Source: CAUZSH01 sp963582935
GTDB taxonomy: Bacteria > Pseudomonadota > Gammaproteobacteria > Francisellales > Francisellaceae
DNA length: 18,119 nucleotides
NCBI GenBank assembly: GCA_963582935.1
Contig: CAUZSH010000043.1
Coordinates: 1 to 18,119 of the forward strand
Direction: 5' to 3'
Shown: in pieces, positions 7,207 through 15,502 of the stretch
Layout: every line of letters starts with the position of its first letter
Position numbering within the stretch: the first letter of the stretch is position 1
Notes under the pieces: generated by a model
What the model was told of the DNA's origin: nothing
Database searches by the model: none
The model's input: only the letters and a program-made list of their open reading frames with translations
Program-made: the position numbers and the translations under genes

Positions 7207-8160
7207 TTACTCTGTCAAAAACTCGCCATAACTCGTGAGTTTATCATAACGTTTTTCCAAGCGCACATCATTTGACAGTGCCGATAACGCGCTCAACTCT
7301 TTACGAATACAATCTTTAATGGATTCTGCTGCCGCAGCAACATCACGGTGCGCACCACCAAATGGCTCTTTAATAATTTCATCAACAATGCCAAGTTCAA
7401 ATAATCGTTTTGCTGTAATCCCCATAATCTCAGCTGCATCCGCCGCCTTTGCCGCTGTTTTCCATAAAATCGAAGCACAGCCTTCTGGTGAAATCGTTGC
7501 GAAATAACTATATTCCATCATGACAAAACGATCGCCAACACCGATGCCAACAGCACCGCCAGAGCAACCTTCACCAATCACCACACAAACGATAGGCACA
7601 CTCATTTGAGACATTTCACGCAGATTTACAGCAATCGCCTCGCTCTGCCCACGTTCCTCAGCTTGAACACCAGGGTACGCTCCTGGGGTATCGATAAAAG
7701 TCACAATTGGAATATCAAACTTCTCAGCCATCCTCATCAAACGAAGCGCTTTACGATAACCCTCTGGATGCATCATCCCAAAATTATGTTTTAATTTTTC
7801 CTTCGTTGTCCGCCCTTTCTGTTGTGCGATCACCATTACAGGCTGATCGCCAAGCTTTGCCAATCCACCAATAACGGCTTTGTCATCTGAAAAAGCACGG
7901 TCACCATGCAATTCTTCAAATTCATCAAAAATTAATGGGATATAATCCATGCTATAAGGTCGCTGCGGATGACGCGCAAGTTTAATCACCTGCCAATCGG
8001 TCAAATTATCAAAGATAGTGTGCAACAATTTATCTGATTTTTTCTCAAGGTTTGCAATCTCACCAGAGATCTCAGCCGCCTCAGATCCCTCAAGATTACG
8101 CAATGCTTCAATCTTCGCATTTAGCTCTTCAACCGGTTTTTCAAAATCTAAATATTCCAT
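7207..8160 (-). CDS. accA: Acetyl-CoA carboxylase carboxyltransferase subunit alpha
   Basis: AccA forms, with AccD, the carboxyltransferase that moves CO2 from carboxybiotin on AccB to acetyl-CoA, giving malonyl-CoA in the first committed step of fatty-acid synthesis. It has 317 residues, the normal size. Family blocks are the N-terminal helix MEYLDFEKPVEELNAKI, RPYSMDYI, the stretch around FDIPIVTFIDTPGAYPG, the oxyanion-site region GEGCSGGAVGIG, and YFATISPEGCASILWK. AGGAG seven bases upstream supports the start. The gene is directly downstream of a decayed transporter gene; no strong promoter was found between them. Confidence 0.97.
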   Translation of the reverse strand: MEYLDFEKPVEELNAKIEALRNLEGSEAAEISGEIANLEKKSDKLLHTIFDNLTDWQVIKLARHPQRPYSMDYIPLIFDEFEELHGDRAFSDDKAVIGGLAKLGDQPVMVIAQQKGRTTKEKLKHNFGMMHPEGYRKALRLMRMAEKFDIPIVTFIDTPGAYPGVQAEERGQSEAIAVNLREMSQMSVPIVCVVIGEGCSGGAVGIGVGDRFVMMEYSYFATISPEGCASILWKTAAKAADAAEIMGITAKRLFELGIVDEIIKEPFGGAHRDVAAAAESIKDCIRKELSALSALSNDVRLEKRYDKLTSYGEFLTE

Positions 8161-8178
8161 ATATAGCTCCTATACAAG

Positions 8179-8504
8179 CTAGTCTACTTGTCTCTTACAA
8201 TAGGTTTCTTTTACCAAAAAAGCAAAGATCAGACTGATTAAAAATGAAACTAGGAGGATACCGACTGCAAATTGGTATTGTCCAGATATTTCAGCGTTTG
8301 GATACATTTTTTCATATAAAATCATCAAGGCTGGGAATAATGGTTGCGCCAAGACCCCACCCCAGAATAGCGACATCATAGACGCCATTGCTACTGCGAT
8401 GGCATTAACTTTCATCAAATTAATTTCACTAATAATGGAGTGATAACCAATACTAACCAAGCTTTAAAACGCGAAACTTCTAATAACTTTGTTTGATAAT
8501 TCAT
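8179..8504 (-). pseudogene. Remnant of an MFS transporter (N-terminal start and C-terminal end)
   Basis: The frame 8460-8179 encodes about 93 residues resembling TM10-TM12 of an MFS transporter: a SEINLMKVNAIAVAMAS segment (the SE..P.KVR-type loop), further hydrophobic helices and a charged KETYCKRQ tail. It has no convincing start: a TAA lies at 8466-8464, two codons before the first TTG. In another frame, an ATG at 8504 begins MNYQTKLLEVSRFKAWLVLVI, which looks like an MFS N-terminus, and stops after 29 codons inside the C-terminal coding part. The simplest reading is one transporter gene that lost its middle in an out-of-frame deletion. The C-terminal remnant is fairly secure; the N-terminal part is tentative. 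It ends 18 bp before accA on the same strand. Confidence 0.6.
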
Positions 8505-8646
8505 AGTAATAAATGTGAGATAAGAATTTAATAGGACAGAATACCAAACATTCTAACATAGCCTCCAAACGATTCAAAGCACCAGACTTTTTTTGAGGAT
8601 CTTTTTGTGCGAAAATAGGTAAAAATAGTAATGCCCTTAACAAACG

Positions 8647-11232
8647 ATGACAGTACAAAAAAATACTCCAATGATCGAACAATTTTTAAGCATTAAAAAA
8701 AACTATCCGGATACGCTTCTTTTTTATCGAATGGGAGATTTTTACGAATTGTTTTTTGAGGATGCCGTCATGGCCTCTGAACTCTTAAGTATCACCTTAA
8801 CCGCACGAGGCAAGTCAAATGGTGAACCCATCCCCATGGCAGGCATCCCCTACCACGCAGCGGATAACTACCTAGCAAAACTCATCAACCTTGGTAAATC
8901 CGTCGCCATCTGTGAACAGATCGGTGACCCTGCTACCTCTAAAGGTCCCGTTAAGCGCGAGGTGGTACGCGTTGTCACACCTGGAACAATCAGTGAGGAA
9001 TCTCTACTACAACCTTCAGACAATAATATTTTAGCCTCCATATTTTATAAAAAGAACACCATAGGCATTGCCTATCTTGAAATCACAGGGCAAAGCATTA
9101 CCATTTTTGAAGGCAAAAACATTGGAAATCTTGCCGATGAACTGGCACGAATCCAACCCACTGAAATCATTTATTGCCAAGAAGAAACCTTACGACCACA
9201 GATATCAGGAGGCATTGCATTAACTATTCGTCCAGAATGGAATTTTAATTACCAAAATGCAAAAAAAATTATCCTCGAGCAATTTCAATGCGAAAGCCTT
9301 GTCCCCTTTGGCTGTGAAAAAATGCACGCGGCAGTCACTGCGGCAGGTGCATTACTGCAATACGTTCAAGACACACAACACCAACAAGCTCCAAACTTAA
9401 ATCAAATAAATATCGATCAAACCTCAGACATCATTGCCATTGATGCGCATTCTCGGTTGAACTTAGAAATTGACCGCAACATCCAAGGTGGCACTCAAAA
9501 CACCCTGAATGCAGTGATCAATAAAACGGCGACCAGTATGGGAAGCCGTCTCTTAAGCCGTTGGTTACAACAGCCTACTCGCAACCTTCTCATCTTAAAA
9601 GAGCGCCATCAGTGCATTGATGAAATGTTAAAAACAGGGGCGCATTTTACGCTACATCAATGCCTCATCAATACAGGTGACCTAGAGCGCATCCTTGCAC
9701 GTATTGCATTGAAAACTATTAGGCCTCGAGATCTGATTAAAATTAGAAATACCCTCAATACCCTTCCAAAAATCAAAAACACCCTCGAAAGCTTCACCGC
9801 ACCCTTAGCTAAAAAGCTAAACCATCGCCTACACCTCCAAGAAAACACTCTGCTTCTTTTAACACAAGCGCTGGTGGAAGAACCGCCACTTTTAATTCGG
9901 GATGGAGGCGTTCTGGCAACAGGATTTGATGCCGAGCTAGATGAGCTACGGTTAATCAGCACAGATGCAAATCAATATCTACTTGATTTTGAAAAAAAAT
10001 CCAAAGAAGAAACAGGCATCCCAACGCTTAAGATTGGTTACAATCGAGTCCATGGCTATTATATTAGCGTCTCTAAAATACATGCTGATAAAATGCCTGA
10101 TCATTATATTCGTCGCCAAACACTTAAGGGTGCCGAGCGTTACATCACAGAAGAACTTAAGGTCTTTGAAGATAAGGTACTCAGTAGCAAACAAAAAGCA
10201 CTCGCCCGAGAAAAATATCTTTACCAATTATTATTAGATGACCTACTGGTGACGCTGACATTATTTCAAAGCACCGCACAAGCACTTGCTGAAACTGATG
10301 TCCTTGCCAATTTTGCGGAGCGCGCGGAAATACTTAACCTTGTTTGCCCAGAATTAGTCACAAATGAGATCATTGAAATCAAGCAAGGTCGCCACTTAAT
10401 CGTTGAAAGCGCCACCAGCACTCCTTTTATTGCCAACGACTTCAAGGCAGATCCCCAACAAAAGCTATTGATCATTACTGGACCCAATATGGGCGGAAAA
10501 TCCACCTATATGCGCCAAACCGCCACCATTGCTTTGCTCGCCTACACTGGATGCTATGTCCCTGCCAAAAGTGCCACCATTGGACCTATTGATCGAATCT
10601 TTACCCGCATTGGTGCATCAGATGATCTCTCTAGTGGACGATCAACCTTCATGGTGGAAATGACTGAAACGGCTAATATTTTGAGAAATGCTACTAAAAG
10701 TAGCCTCATTATTATAGATGAAATAGGCAGAGGGACGAGCACATTTGATGGCTTATCTATCGCCTTAGCGACCGCGGAGGAGCTTCAAAAAATAAGTTGT
10801 TTCACTCTTTTTGCCACACATTACTTTGAAATCACACAGTTAAGTGAACAGTATGATGACATTGTTAACCTTCATTTTAATGCTGTTGAATATGGTGAAA
10901 AAATTATATTTTTACACGAAATAAAGTCAGGACCCGCCAGTAAAAGTTATGGCGTCCATGTTGCCAAACTTGCAGGTATTCCAAACAAAGTATTACAGCG
11001 AGCAAATAAACATCTCAGAGGCTTGGAATCGCAAAAAAATACTTATGAAGCCCACCCCCGCCAAATTGATTTTTTCTCTATGGCTTCGCCTTATGATGAA
11101 TCACTAACGAATAAGAAGAAAAGTGAAATAGAAACTTACCTTGAAAGCATCCACCCAGATGAACTTTCACCAAAGTCAGCATTAGAAGCACTTTACCATA
11201 TGCACCAAATGTTAGAGACCTGTCAGAAATAG
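8647..11232 (+). CDS. mutS: DNA mismatch repair ATPase MutS
   Basis: MutS binds mismatches and small loops in newly replicated DNA and recruits MutL. It has 861 residues (E. coli 853). The N-terminal mismatch-recognition domain has the GDFYELF motif, with the wedge Phe32 and Glu34. The conserved stretch MAGIPYHAADNYLAKL and the connector block CEQIGDPATSKGPVKREVVRVVTPGTI follow, then the lever/clamp region (about 260-570). The ATPase domain has Walker A GPNMGGKS (612-619), Walker B IIIDEIGRGTSTFDG (D691, E692) and FATHYFE. A short C-terminal extension (ALEALYHMHQM) resembles the E. coli dimerisation helix. The start aligns with other MutS proteins although no clear Shine-Dalgarno is present. 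All key residues are intact, so the gene should be functional. Confidence 0.98.
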   Translation: MTVQKNTPMIEQFLSIKKNYPDTLLFYRMGDFYELFFEDAVMASELLSITLTARGKSNGEPIPMAGIPYHAADNYLAKLINLGKSVAICEQIGDPATSKGPVKREVVRVVTPGTISEESLLQPSDNNILASIFYKKNTIGIAYLEITGQSITIFEGKNIGNLADELARIQPTEIIYCQEETLRPQISGGIALTIRPEWNFNYQNAKKIILEQFQCESLVPFGCEKMHAAVTAAGALLQYVQDTQHQQAPNLNQINIDQTSDIIAIDAHSRLNLEIDRNIQGGTQNTLNAVINKTATSMGSRLLSRWLQQPTRNLLILKERHQCIDEMLKTGAHFTLHQCLINTGDLERILARIALKTIRPRDLIKIRNTLNTLPKIKNTLESFTAPLAKKLNHRLHLQENTLLLLTQALVEEPPLLIRDGGVLATGFDAELDELRLISTDANQYLLDFEKKSKEETGIPTLKIGYNRVHGYYISVSKIHADKMPDHYIRRQTLKGAERYITEELKVFEDKVLSSKQKALAREKYLYQLLLDDLLVTLTLFQSTAQALAETDVLANFAERAEILNLVCPELVTNEIIEIKQGRHLIVESATSTPFIANDFKADPQQKLLIITGPNMGGKSTYMRQTATIALLAYTGCYVPAKSATIGPIDRIFTRIGASDDLSSGRSTFMVEMTETANILRNATKSSLIIIDEIGRGTSTFDGLSIALATAEELQKISCFTLFATHYFEITQLSEQYDDIVNLHFNAVEYGEKIIFLHEIKSGPASKSYGVHVAKLAGIPNKVLQRANKHLRGLESQKNTYEAHPRQIDFFSMASPYDESLTNKKKSEIETYLESIHPDELSPKSALEALYHMHQMLETCQK

Positions 11233-11281
11233 CGCCAAAAGCCCCCGCTGAAATAATGTCTATCTTTTAAAGTCTCTCGCT

Positions 11282-11310
11282 TTGCCTTTATCTTTCACAT
11301 GGTGCATAAT
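11282..11310 (+). promoter_or_regulatory. Candidate secB promoter
   Basis: TTGCCT (11282-11287, 4/6) and CATAAT (11305-11310, 5/6) with 17-bp spacing lie about 40 bases before the secB start, after the mutS stop. Secb could therefore be transcribed on its own as well as by read-through. Confidence 0.5.
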
Positions 11311-11351
11311 AAATTCTCGATATTATTTATACGTAAAGTAAGAAGGAAAGT

Positions 11352-11807
11352 ATGGAACAGCCAGAACAACCACAAAGCAATTTCGTTATCCAGAAAATCT
11401 ACACTAAGGATATTTCCTTTGAATCACCAAGCTCTCCAGAAGCATTTAAGCTTAACTGGAACCCTCAAGCAAATGTTGAACTTAACATGAATAACAAAAA
11501 GCTTGATGATGATATTTATGAAATTGACTTAATCGTTACGGTTACCACTAAAAATCAAAATGAAAACACTTTTGTGATTGAAGTGAATCAGTCTGGCATC
11601 TTCACTATTAGCAATATCCCTGAAGATCAAATGGGACATATGTTAGGCAGCTTTTGCCCAAGCATCCTGTTTCCTTATGCTAAAGAAACGATTAATGGAC
11701 TTGTGAATAAGGGTGGCTACCCGCAAATCAACCTCACCCCGATTAATTTTGATGAACTCTATATGCAAAACCTTGCACAGCATCAAACTCCTGTGACCAA
11801 GCACTAA
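11352..11807 (+). CDS. secB: Protein-export chaperone SecB
   Basis: A tetrameric cytoplasmic chaperone that holds preproteins unfolded and passes them to SecA for Sec translocation. It has 151 residues, close to the E. coli 155. Family blocks are the N-terminal FVIQKIYTKDISFESP, the strand region around DLIVTVTTK, GIFTI, and the SecA-facing GSFCPSILFPYAKETINGLVNKGGYPQINLTPINFDELY. Only a few unrelated residues follow. The ribosome site AAGGAAAG directly upstream of the ATG supports this start. The gene is followed by a transporter gene 66 bp on in the same direction, with no terminator seen between them. Confidence 0.97.
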   Translation: MEQPEQPQSNFVIQKIYTKDISFESPSSPEAFKLNWNPQANVELNMNNKKLDDDIYEIDLIVTVTTKNQNENTFVIEVNQSGIFTISNIPEDQMGHMLGSFCPSILFPYAKETINGLVNKGGYPQINLTPINFDELYMQNLAQHQTPVTKH

Positions 11808-11873
11808 TTGCCTCTCTTATACATACCACAATCCAAACTACCAATTTTAGTCTTTGTTTAAGGCATCATAAAT

Positions 11874-13088
11874 ATGAGTAAAATCCCATTATCCAAACAA
11901 CTTGGCTGTATTATGATTGTCACTGGCACCGAAATCGGCGCTGGAATTCTTGCTCTCCCAATCATTTCCGCACAACTTGGCTTTCTCATGACCACCGTCA
12001 TTATGCTGATTGCATGGCTTGTAATGACTTATACTTCTCTGCTGATCGCTGATATCTGCCTAAAAATGCCAGAGGGCACAAGCTTTAGCAGCATGGCAAA
12101 ACGCGTTCTCGGCCTACCTGGCGCCATTGTCGCTTGGCTTTCTTTTGTTATATTATTATATGCCATCAGTATTGCTTATATTTCTGCAGCATCCTCCGCT
12201 TTCAATCATATAATAAGCAGCATCCCGGAACATGCTTGGTCACTGATTTTTGTCTGTGTCTTTGCCGCTTTTGTTGTGATGGGTGTAAAGGCCGTTGATT
12301 GGGTAAACCGTTTACTGCTTACGATTAAACTCGTTTTTTTGGTGATTGTTTGTGTCTTTTTACTCGGGATTATTAATCCCTCAAACCTCTTGGTAGAGCC
12401 TGTAAGTCTTGGAGTACTTGTGGTTGCGCTTCCCGTTATTGTGACTTCTTTCACGTCCCATGTGATTGTACCGACACTGACAGACTACCTCCATAAAGAT
12501 GCAAAGGTTATTTTTAGAGTGCTGATCATTGGTAGCCTCATCCCATTATTTTTATATTTTCTTTGGCTCGCCGCTGTGCTTGGCGTATTACCACTTACAG
12601 GGCCTATTAGTTTTATGTCAACAGTCTTTGATCACAAGCCCATTGATAGCGCCAATGTTGGTGATATTTTAGCCGCATTACAAAGCAAAATTCACATGCC
12701 ATTTATTAATATTAGCGTCAACATATTTACCGATATTTCCGTGATGACCTCCTACTTAAGTGTCTCATTGGCACTTTATCACTTCAATGTCGACAGTTAT
12801 AAGTTGCATCGGTTATCACTGAAATTTCGCACTCTGATTGCCACACTATTAACCTTTATTATTCCTCTGCTCATTGCACAAACAAACCCAGACCTCTTTA
12901 TTCCAGCACTTTCTTATGTGGGGGTATGTATTGCGGTATTGTTGATTATTATGCCGGCATTGATGGCACACAAACTCACACGCCAAGGACATGAATTTTC
13001 ATACAAACTAAGTAAGTTCAAGCCTTTTTGGGTGATTGCTATTTTGCTTGGGCTTGCCATTATTGCCATTAAATTCTCACAATTTTAG
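11874..13088 (+). CDS. Aromatic amino-acid permease (TyrP/Mtr, HAAAP family)
   Basis: A 404-residue inner-membrane permease with about 11 transmembrane helices, predicted to import tyrosine or tryptophan by proton symport. The family signature is at the first helix: GTEIGAGILALP (residues about 18-29), where the unwound glycine-rich segment binds substrate. Further family features are ADICLKMPEG after TM2, VVALPVIVTSFTSHVIVPTLTDYL in the middle, and a C-terminal hydrophobic end with few charges. Length and topology are normal. The ribosome site AAGG lies about nine bases before the ATG. Tyrosine versus tryptophan preference cannot be told. The 3' end converges with the minus-strand small membrane protein with an 11-bp gap. 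Confidence 0.9.
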   Translation: MSKIPLSKQLGCIMIVTGTEIGAGILALPIISAQLGFLMTTVIMLIAWLVMTYTSLLIADICLKMPEGTSFSSMAKRVLGLPGAIVAWLSFVILLYAISIAYISAASSAFNHIISSIPEHAWSLIFVCVFAAFVVMGVKAVDWVNRLLLTIKLVFLVIVCVFLLGIINPSNLLVEPVSLGVLVVALPVIVTSFTSHVIVPTLTDYLHKDAKVIFRVLIIGSLIPLFLYFLWLAAVLGVLPLTGPISFMSTVFDHKPIDSANVGDILAALQSKIHMPFINISVNIFTDISVMTSYLSVSLALYHFNVDSYKLHRLSLKFRTLIATLLTFIIPLLIAQTNPDLFIPALSYVGVCIAVLLIIMPALMAHKLTRQGHEFSYKLSKFKPFWVIAILLGLAIIAIKFSQF

Positions 13089-13099
13089 GGGCGCCTCTT

Positions 13100-13348
13100 T
13101 TAATTGTCTCTTTTAATGGCAATTTTCATTAAACTTGAAATACTAATGATGAGCCATGCTATTTCTAAAATAAATGCTGCCAAATTAAAGGTGTAGCTCA
13201 ATGAAAAAATAACCATTGCAGACGCAACGGTATTCAATATGATGAAAGGCGCTTTATAGGCGCTTATCTGGCCTTTTCTTGCCAAACCATAGGCCAACAG
13301 ACAAAGAAAAACACCGAACAACCCCACTGCATCTGCAATATATCCCAC
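13100..13348 (-). CDS. Small membrane protein, CBU_0592-like
   Basis: An 82-residue protein with three hydrophobic segments (about 5-22, 33-52, 54-72) and a basic C-terminus. The pattern of a first helix with a GLxGVFLxLLAYGL-like core followed by a K...YKAPFIILNTVAS segment resembles the CBU_0592-like small membrane domain; the function of that family is unknown to me. The start codon is GTG, five bases after the TAA of the upstream gene at 13354. This indicates an operon with translational coupling, since no strong Shine-Dalgarno is seen. Confidence 0.7.
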   Translation of the reverse strand: MGYIADAVGLFGVFLCLLAYGLARKGQISAYKAPFIILNTVASAMVIFSLSYTFNLAAFILEIAWLIISISSLMKIAIKRDN

Positions 13349-13353
13349 GAGCG

Positions 13354-13779
13354 TTATTTCTCTGAAGGAGTCGTATTTATATCTTTTTTAGCCGCTGCTG
13401 CTTTATCTGGATTCTCACCCATAACCGCTTTTTGAACGCCATCACCCCACTGAGAAATGCTCTGCCCAACTTGCTTCGTATTTTGTTTTGCATTACCCCA
13501 AGACTGTGAAACAGACGCTTTACTTGCATCATAAGCACTTTTGCTATTATCCGCAATTTTATCTCTAGCACCTTTTGAGTTGTCCCATGCTTTCGATGAG
13601 GCATCCGCCGTGGTTGAGCCAATACTAGAAACATCTGATTTGATTTGACACCAATGCTCATCAACAGCACAAGTTTTTGCTGTTTCCTTAGGCTGGGTTG
13701 AAGGTGTGGTCGCTGCGAAGGCATTCCCCATTACAAACCCTATAGCACAAATAGATGATAATATTAATTTTTTGTTCAT
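13354..13779 (-). CDS. Secreted 11-residue-repeat protein (LEA/apolipoprotein-like helix)
   Basis: A 141-residue protein with a signal peptide ending AFA-A (cleavage after residue 22), so periplasmic or exported. Mature Cys37 and Cys44 (C-X6-C) could pair. Residues 64-118 divide into five blocks of 11, starting AWDNSKGARDK and IADNSKSAYDA, rich in Ala, Ser, Lys, Asp and Gln with Trp or Tyr recurring. This matches the 11-mer periodicity of long amphipathic helices that lie on lipid surfaces or act as desiccation protectants. The C-terminal 20 residues are polar and disordered. GGAAGA six to seven bases upstream supports the start. It sits between mlaA and the CBU_0592-like gene, all minus strand. 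I do not recognise a named family. Confidence 0.8.
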   Translation of the reverse strand: MNKKLILSSICAIGFVMGNAFAATTPSTQPKETAKTCAVDEHWCQIKSDVSSIGSTTADASSKAWDNSKGARDKIADNSKSAYDASKASVSQSWGNAKQNTKQVGQSISQWGDGVQKAVMGENPDKAAAAKKDINTTPSEK

Positions 13780-13811
13780 GATAATCTTCCATTCTTAAAC
13801 GGTGTTTCTCT

Positions 13812-13820
13812 ATCATAGCA
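13812..13820 (-). promoter_or_regulatory. Extended -10 promoter of the repeat-protein gene
   Basis: On the minus strand, TGC-TATGAT (13820-13812) is an extended -10 box (TGn plus 5/6 hexamer), about 30 bases before the start codon. There is no good -35 hexamer, as is usual for extended -10 promoters. It would let the repeat-protein operon be expressed separately from mlaA. Confidence 0.45.
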
Positions 13821-13860
13821 AATCAATGCTGAAACAATATTCTTTCACAACTCTTAATCT

Positions 13861-14646
13861 CTAATTTCCTGAAGTAGAAGGGAATGGCTGATCATTTGCT
13901 TTTTCTGGCACAGCATGCCCATGATCATTAGGGCTTCCATTTAACATCTCATTAATACGCGCATTGGCAAATTGTAAATATGCATTACGCACCGCAATAT
14001 AAGGGTCGATCGCATATTCTGTCATATTATAGTATTGTGGCAAGAAATTAGAAGCCGAGTTCACGCTATAAAGCATTGTCGCGCCATAGCCCACATATGG
14101 GTTAACGAATGGATGTTTCGCAAAGTAGAAATCAATGTTAATAGGATTCATGAAGTAATCTGGCACCATCCCGATGGTACCTCTCACCGTTGAAGGTCCC
14201 CAGAAGGGTAAGACTAAATAAGGCGAGTCACGATATCCCCATTTTGCCAAGGTCATCCCAAAAGTATTTTCTTGCGAAGGTAGCCCCATGGTTTCTGCTA
14301 CATCAAATAACCCAAAAACACCAAAGACGGTATTCAAAACAAGGCGAAGTGCATGCTTTCCTAGCCCAACAAAGTCTCCCTGAAAGATACTATTCCCCAT
14401 ACGAGGCACTTCAAAAGTGTTGTTAAAGAAATTCGTGGTCCCTGTTCTAAAAAACTCAGGGGTAACCGCAACATATCCATCCGTAACAGGGCTTAATACA
14501 TAGTCATAAGTTACCGTGTTGAACTTAAACATTGCGCGATTATATCCCTCATAGGGATCAGGATTTTGCTTTGTTGCGCATCCCGCAATGATAAGTGCTA
14601 ATATTAGGACACCTACTTGCTTCAATACTTGACTTTTCATTGTCAT
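13861..14646 (-). CDS. mlaA: Outer-membrane lipoprotein MlaA (VacJ)
   Basis: MlaA sits in the inner leaflet of the outer membrane with a porin and removes misplaced phospholipids from the outer leaflet, handing them to periplasmic MlaC in the Mla pathway. It has 261 residues (E. coli 251). The signal peptide ends in LIIAGC with lipidated Cys23. Family blocks are DPYEGYNRAMFKFN, the NFFNN segment, the helix FGVFGLFDVAETMGL, ENTFGMTLAKWG, the PYLVLPFWGPSTVRGTIG motif, and a final helical region ending ARINEMLNG before a polar tail. There are two in-frame starts, ATG at 14646 and 14640; AGGA fits the second slightly better. No mlaB-F genes are in the window. Confidence 0.95.
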   Translation of the reverse strand: MTMKSQVLKQVGVLILALIIAGCATKQNPDPYEGYNRAMFKFNTVTYDYVLSPVTDGYVAVTPEFFRTGTTNFFNNTFEVPRMGNSIFQGDFVGLGKHALRLVLNTVFGVFGLFDVAETMGLPSQENTFGMTLAKWGYRDSPYLVLPFWGPSTVRGTIGMVPDYFMNPINIDFYFAKHPFVNPYVGYGATMLYSVNSASNFLPQYYNMTEYAIDPYIAVRNAYLQFANARINEMLNGSPNDHGHAVPEKANDQPFPSTSGN

Positions 14647-14680
14647 CCTAAACTCTCTTTTTTGTATATTGAATAATTGT

Positions 14681-14712
14681 ACGCCAAATATCTGAATACG
14701 CCAAATATCTGA
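14681..14712. repeat. Tandem direct repeat, 17-bp period
   Basis: The 15-mer ACGCCAAATATCTGA occurs twice, at 14681-14695 and 14698-14712, in the divergent gap between mlaA and ubiG. The period of 17 bp is not an exact multiple of the helical turn. It may be paired binding sites of a regulator or a slipped-strand duplication. Confidence 0.8.
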
Positions 14713-14786
14713 GCTTTTAATTTCGTGATCAAACTTAATATTGTTTTAACGCATAATTTGTTATTCTAAGCAAAGTTATCATCACA

Positions 14787-14810
14787 CATGAAAACATGAA
14801 AGCATGAATG
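14787..14810 (+). promoter_or_regulatory. ubiG leader with two overlapping mini-ORFs
   Basis: An 8-base repeat (CATGAAAA, CATGAAAG, CATGAATG) gives three ATG codons at 14788, 14796 and 14804. The first opens M-K-T-stop, whose TGA overlaps the second ATG as ATGA. The second opens M-K-A-stop, whose TGA overlaps the ubiG ATG as ATGA. No strong Shine-Dalgarno stands before ubiG itself. The overlaps are seen directly; a role in reinitiation is speculative. Confidence 0.4.
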
Positions 14811-15502
14811 TCGACCAAAAAGAAATTGAAAAATTCTCAAGCCATGCCAGCCAATGGTGGGATCCAAATGGCGAATTAAAAACACTCCATGAAGTAAACC
14901 CCACTCGCGTTAAATTTATTAAAGAATATTGTGGTGACCTCGCTGGAGTAGAAACCATTGATATCGGCTGCGGAGGCGGTATTTTATCTGAAGCATTAGC
15001 CGCTGAGGGCGCTAATGTGACAGGCATTGATATGGCAGAACCTTCTCTTGAAGTCGCAAAACTTCATTTGCTTGAATCTAATCTTGAGGTGAATTACGTT
15101 TGTACCACGGCTGAAGACTACGCACAATCACATGCGGGAAGATTTGATCTAGTGACTTGCCTTGAACTCATCGAGCATGTACCCGACCCCAAAAGTGTGA
15201 TTGATAGCTGTTTAACGCTACTTAAACCCGGCGGCAAACTTTTTCTTTCAACCCTTAATCGCAACCTTAAATCCTACTTTGCTGCAATTGTGGGAGCTGA
15301 ATATGTGCTAAAACTCATTCCTAAAGGCACACATCAATATGACAAATTCATTCGCCCATCCGAGTTGGTGCGCTGGGTTGAAGAAGCAGGTGGCGATGCT
15401 CAAAAATTAACAGGCTTGCACTATAATCCGATCACCCATCATTGTAAGCTTTCAGATAACACCGATATAAACTATATGCTCTATGCAACAAAACCAAAGT
15501 AG
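14804..15502 (+). CDS. ubiG: Ubiquinone biosynthesis O-methyltransferase UbiG
   Basis: An S-adenosylmethionine-dependent enzyme that carries out both O-methylations of ubiquinone synthesis, acting at the inner membrane surface in the Ubi complex. It has 232 residues (E. coli 240). Diagnostic blocks are KFSSHASQWWDPNGELKTLHEVNPTRVKFI at the N-terminus, the SAM-binding motif I DIGCGGG (53-59), GIDMAEPSLEVAKLH, the LELIEHVPDP motif, LKPGGKLFLSTLNRN, the membrane-binding segment AIVGAEYVLKLIPKGTHQY, and the C-terminal YNPITHHCKLSDNTDINYML. It is the first gene of an operon; the next start lies 20 bases inside it. Confidence 0.97.
   Translation: MNVDQKEIEKFSSHASQWWDPNGELKTLHEVNPTRVKFIKEYCGDLAGVETIDIGCGGGILSEALAAEGANVTGIDMAEPSLEVAKLHLLESNLEVNYVCTTAEDYAQSHAGRFDLVTCLELIEHVPDPKSVIDSCLTLLKPGGKLFLSTLNRNLKSYFAAIVGAEYVLKLIPKGTHQYDKFIRPSELVRWVEEAGGDAQKLTGLHYNPITHHCKLSDNTDINYMLYATKPK

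Noticed and set aside
8464..8682. A minus-strand frame upstream of the transporter remnant that crosses the mutS start
   Set aside because: No family resemblance and no ribosome site; it overlaps the secure mutS N-terminus.
9965..10237. Open frames on both strands inside mutS
   Set aside because: They lie within well-conserved MutS coding sequence and encode nothing recognisable.
14681..14712. The paired repeats as a CRISPR array
   Set aside because: Only two copies with a two-base gap, far from the repeat-spacer pattern.
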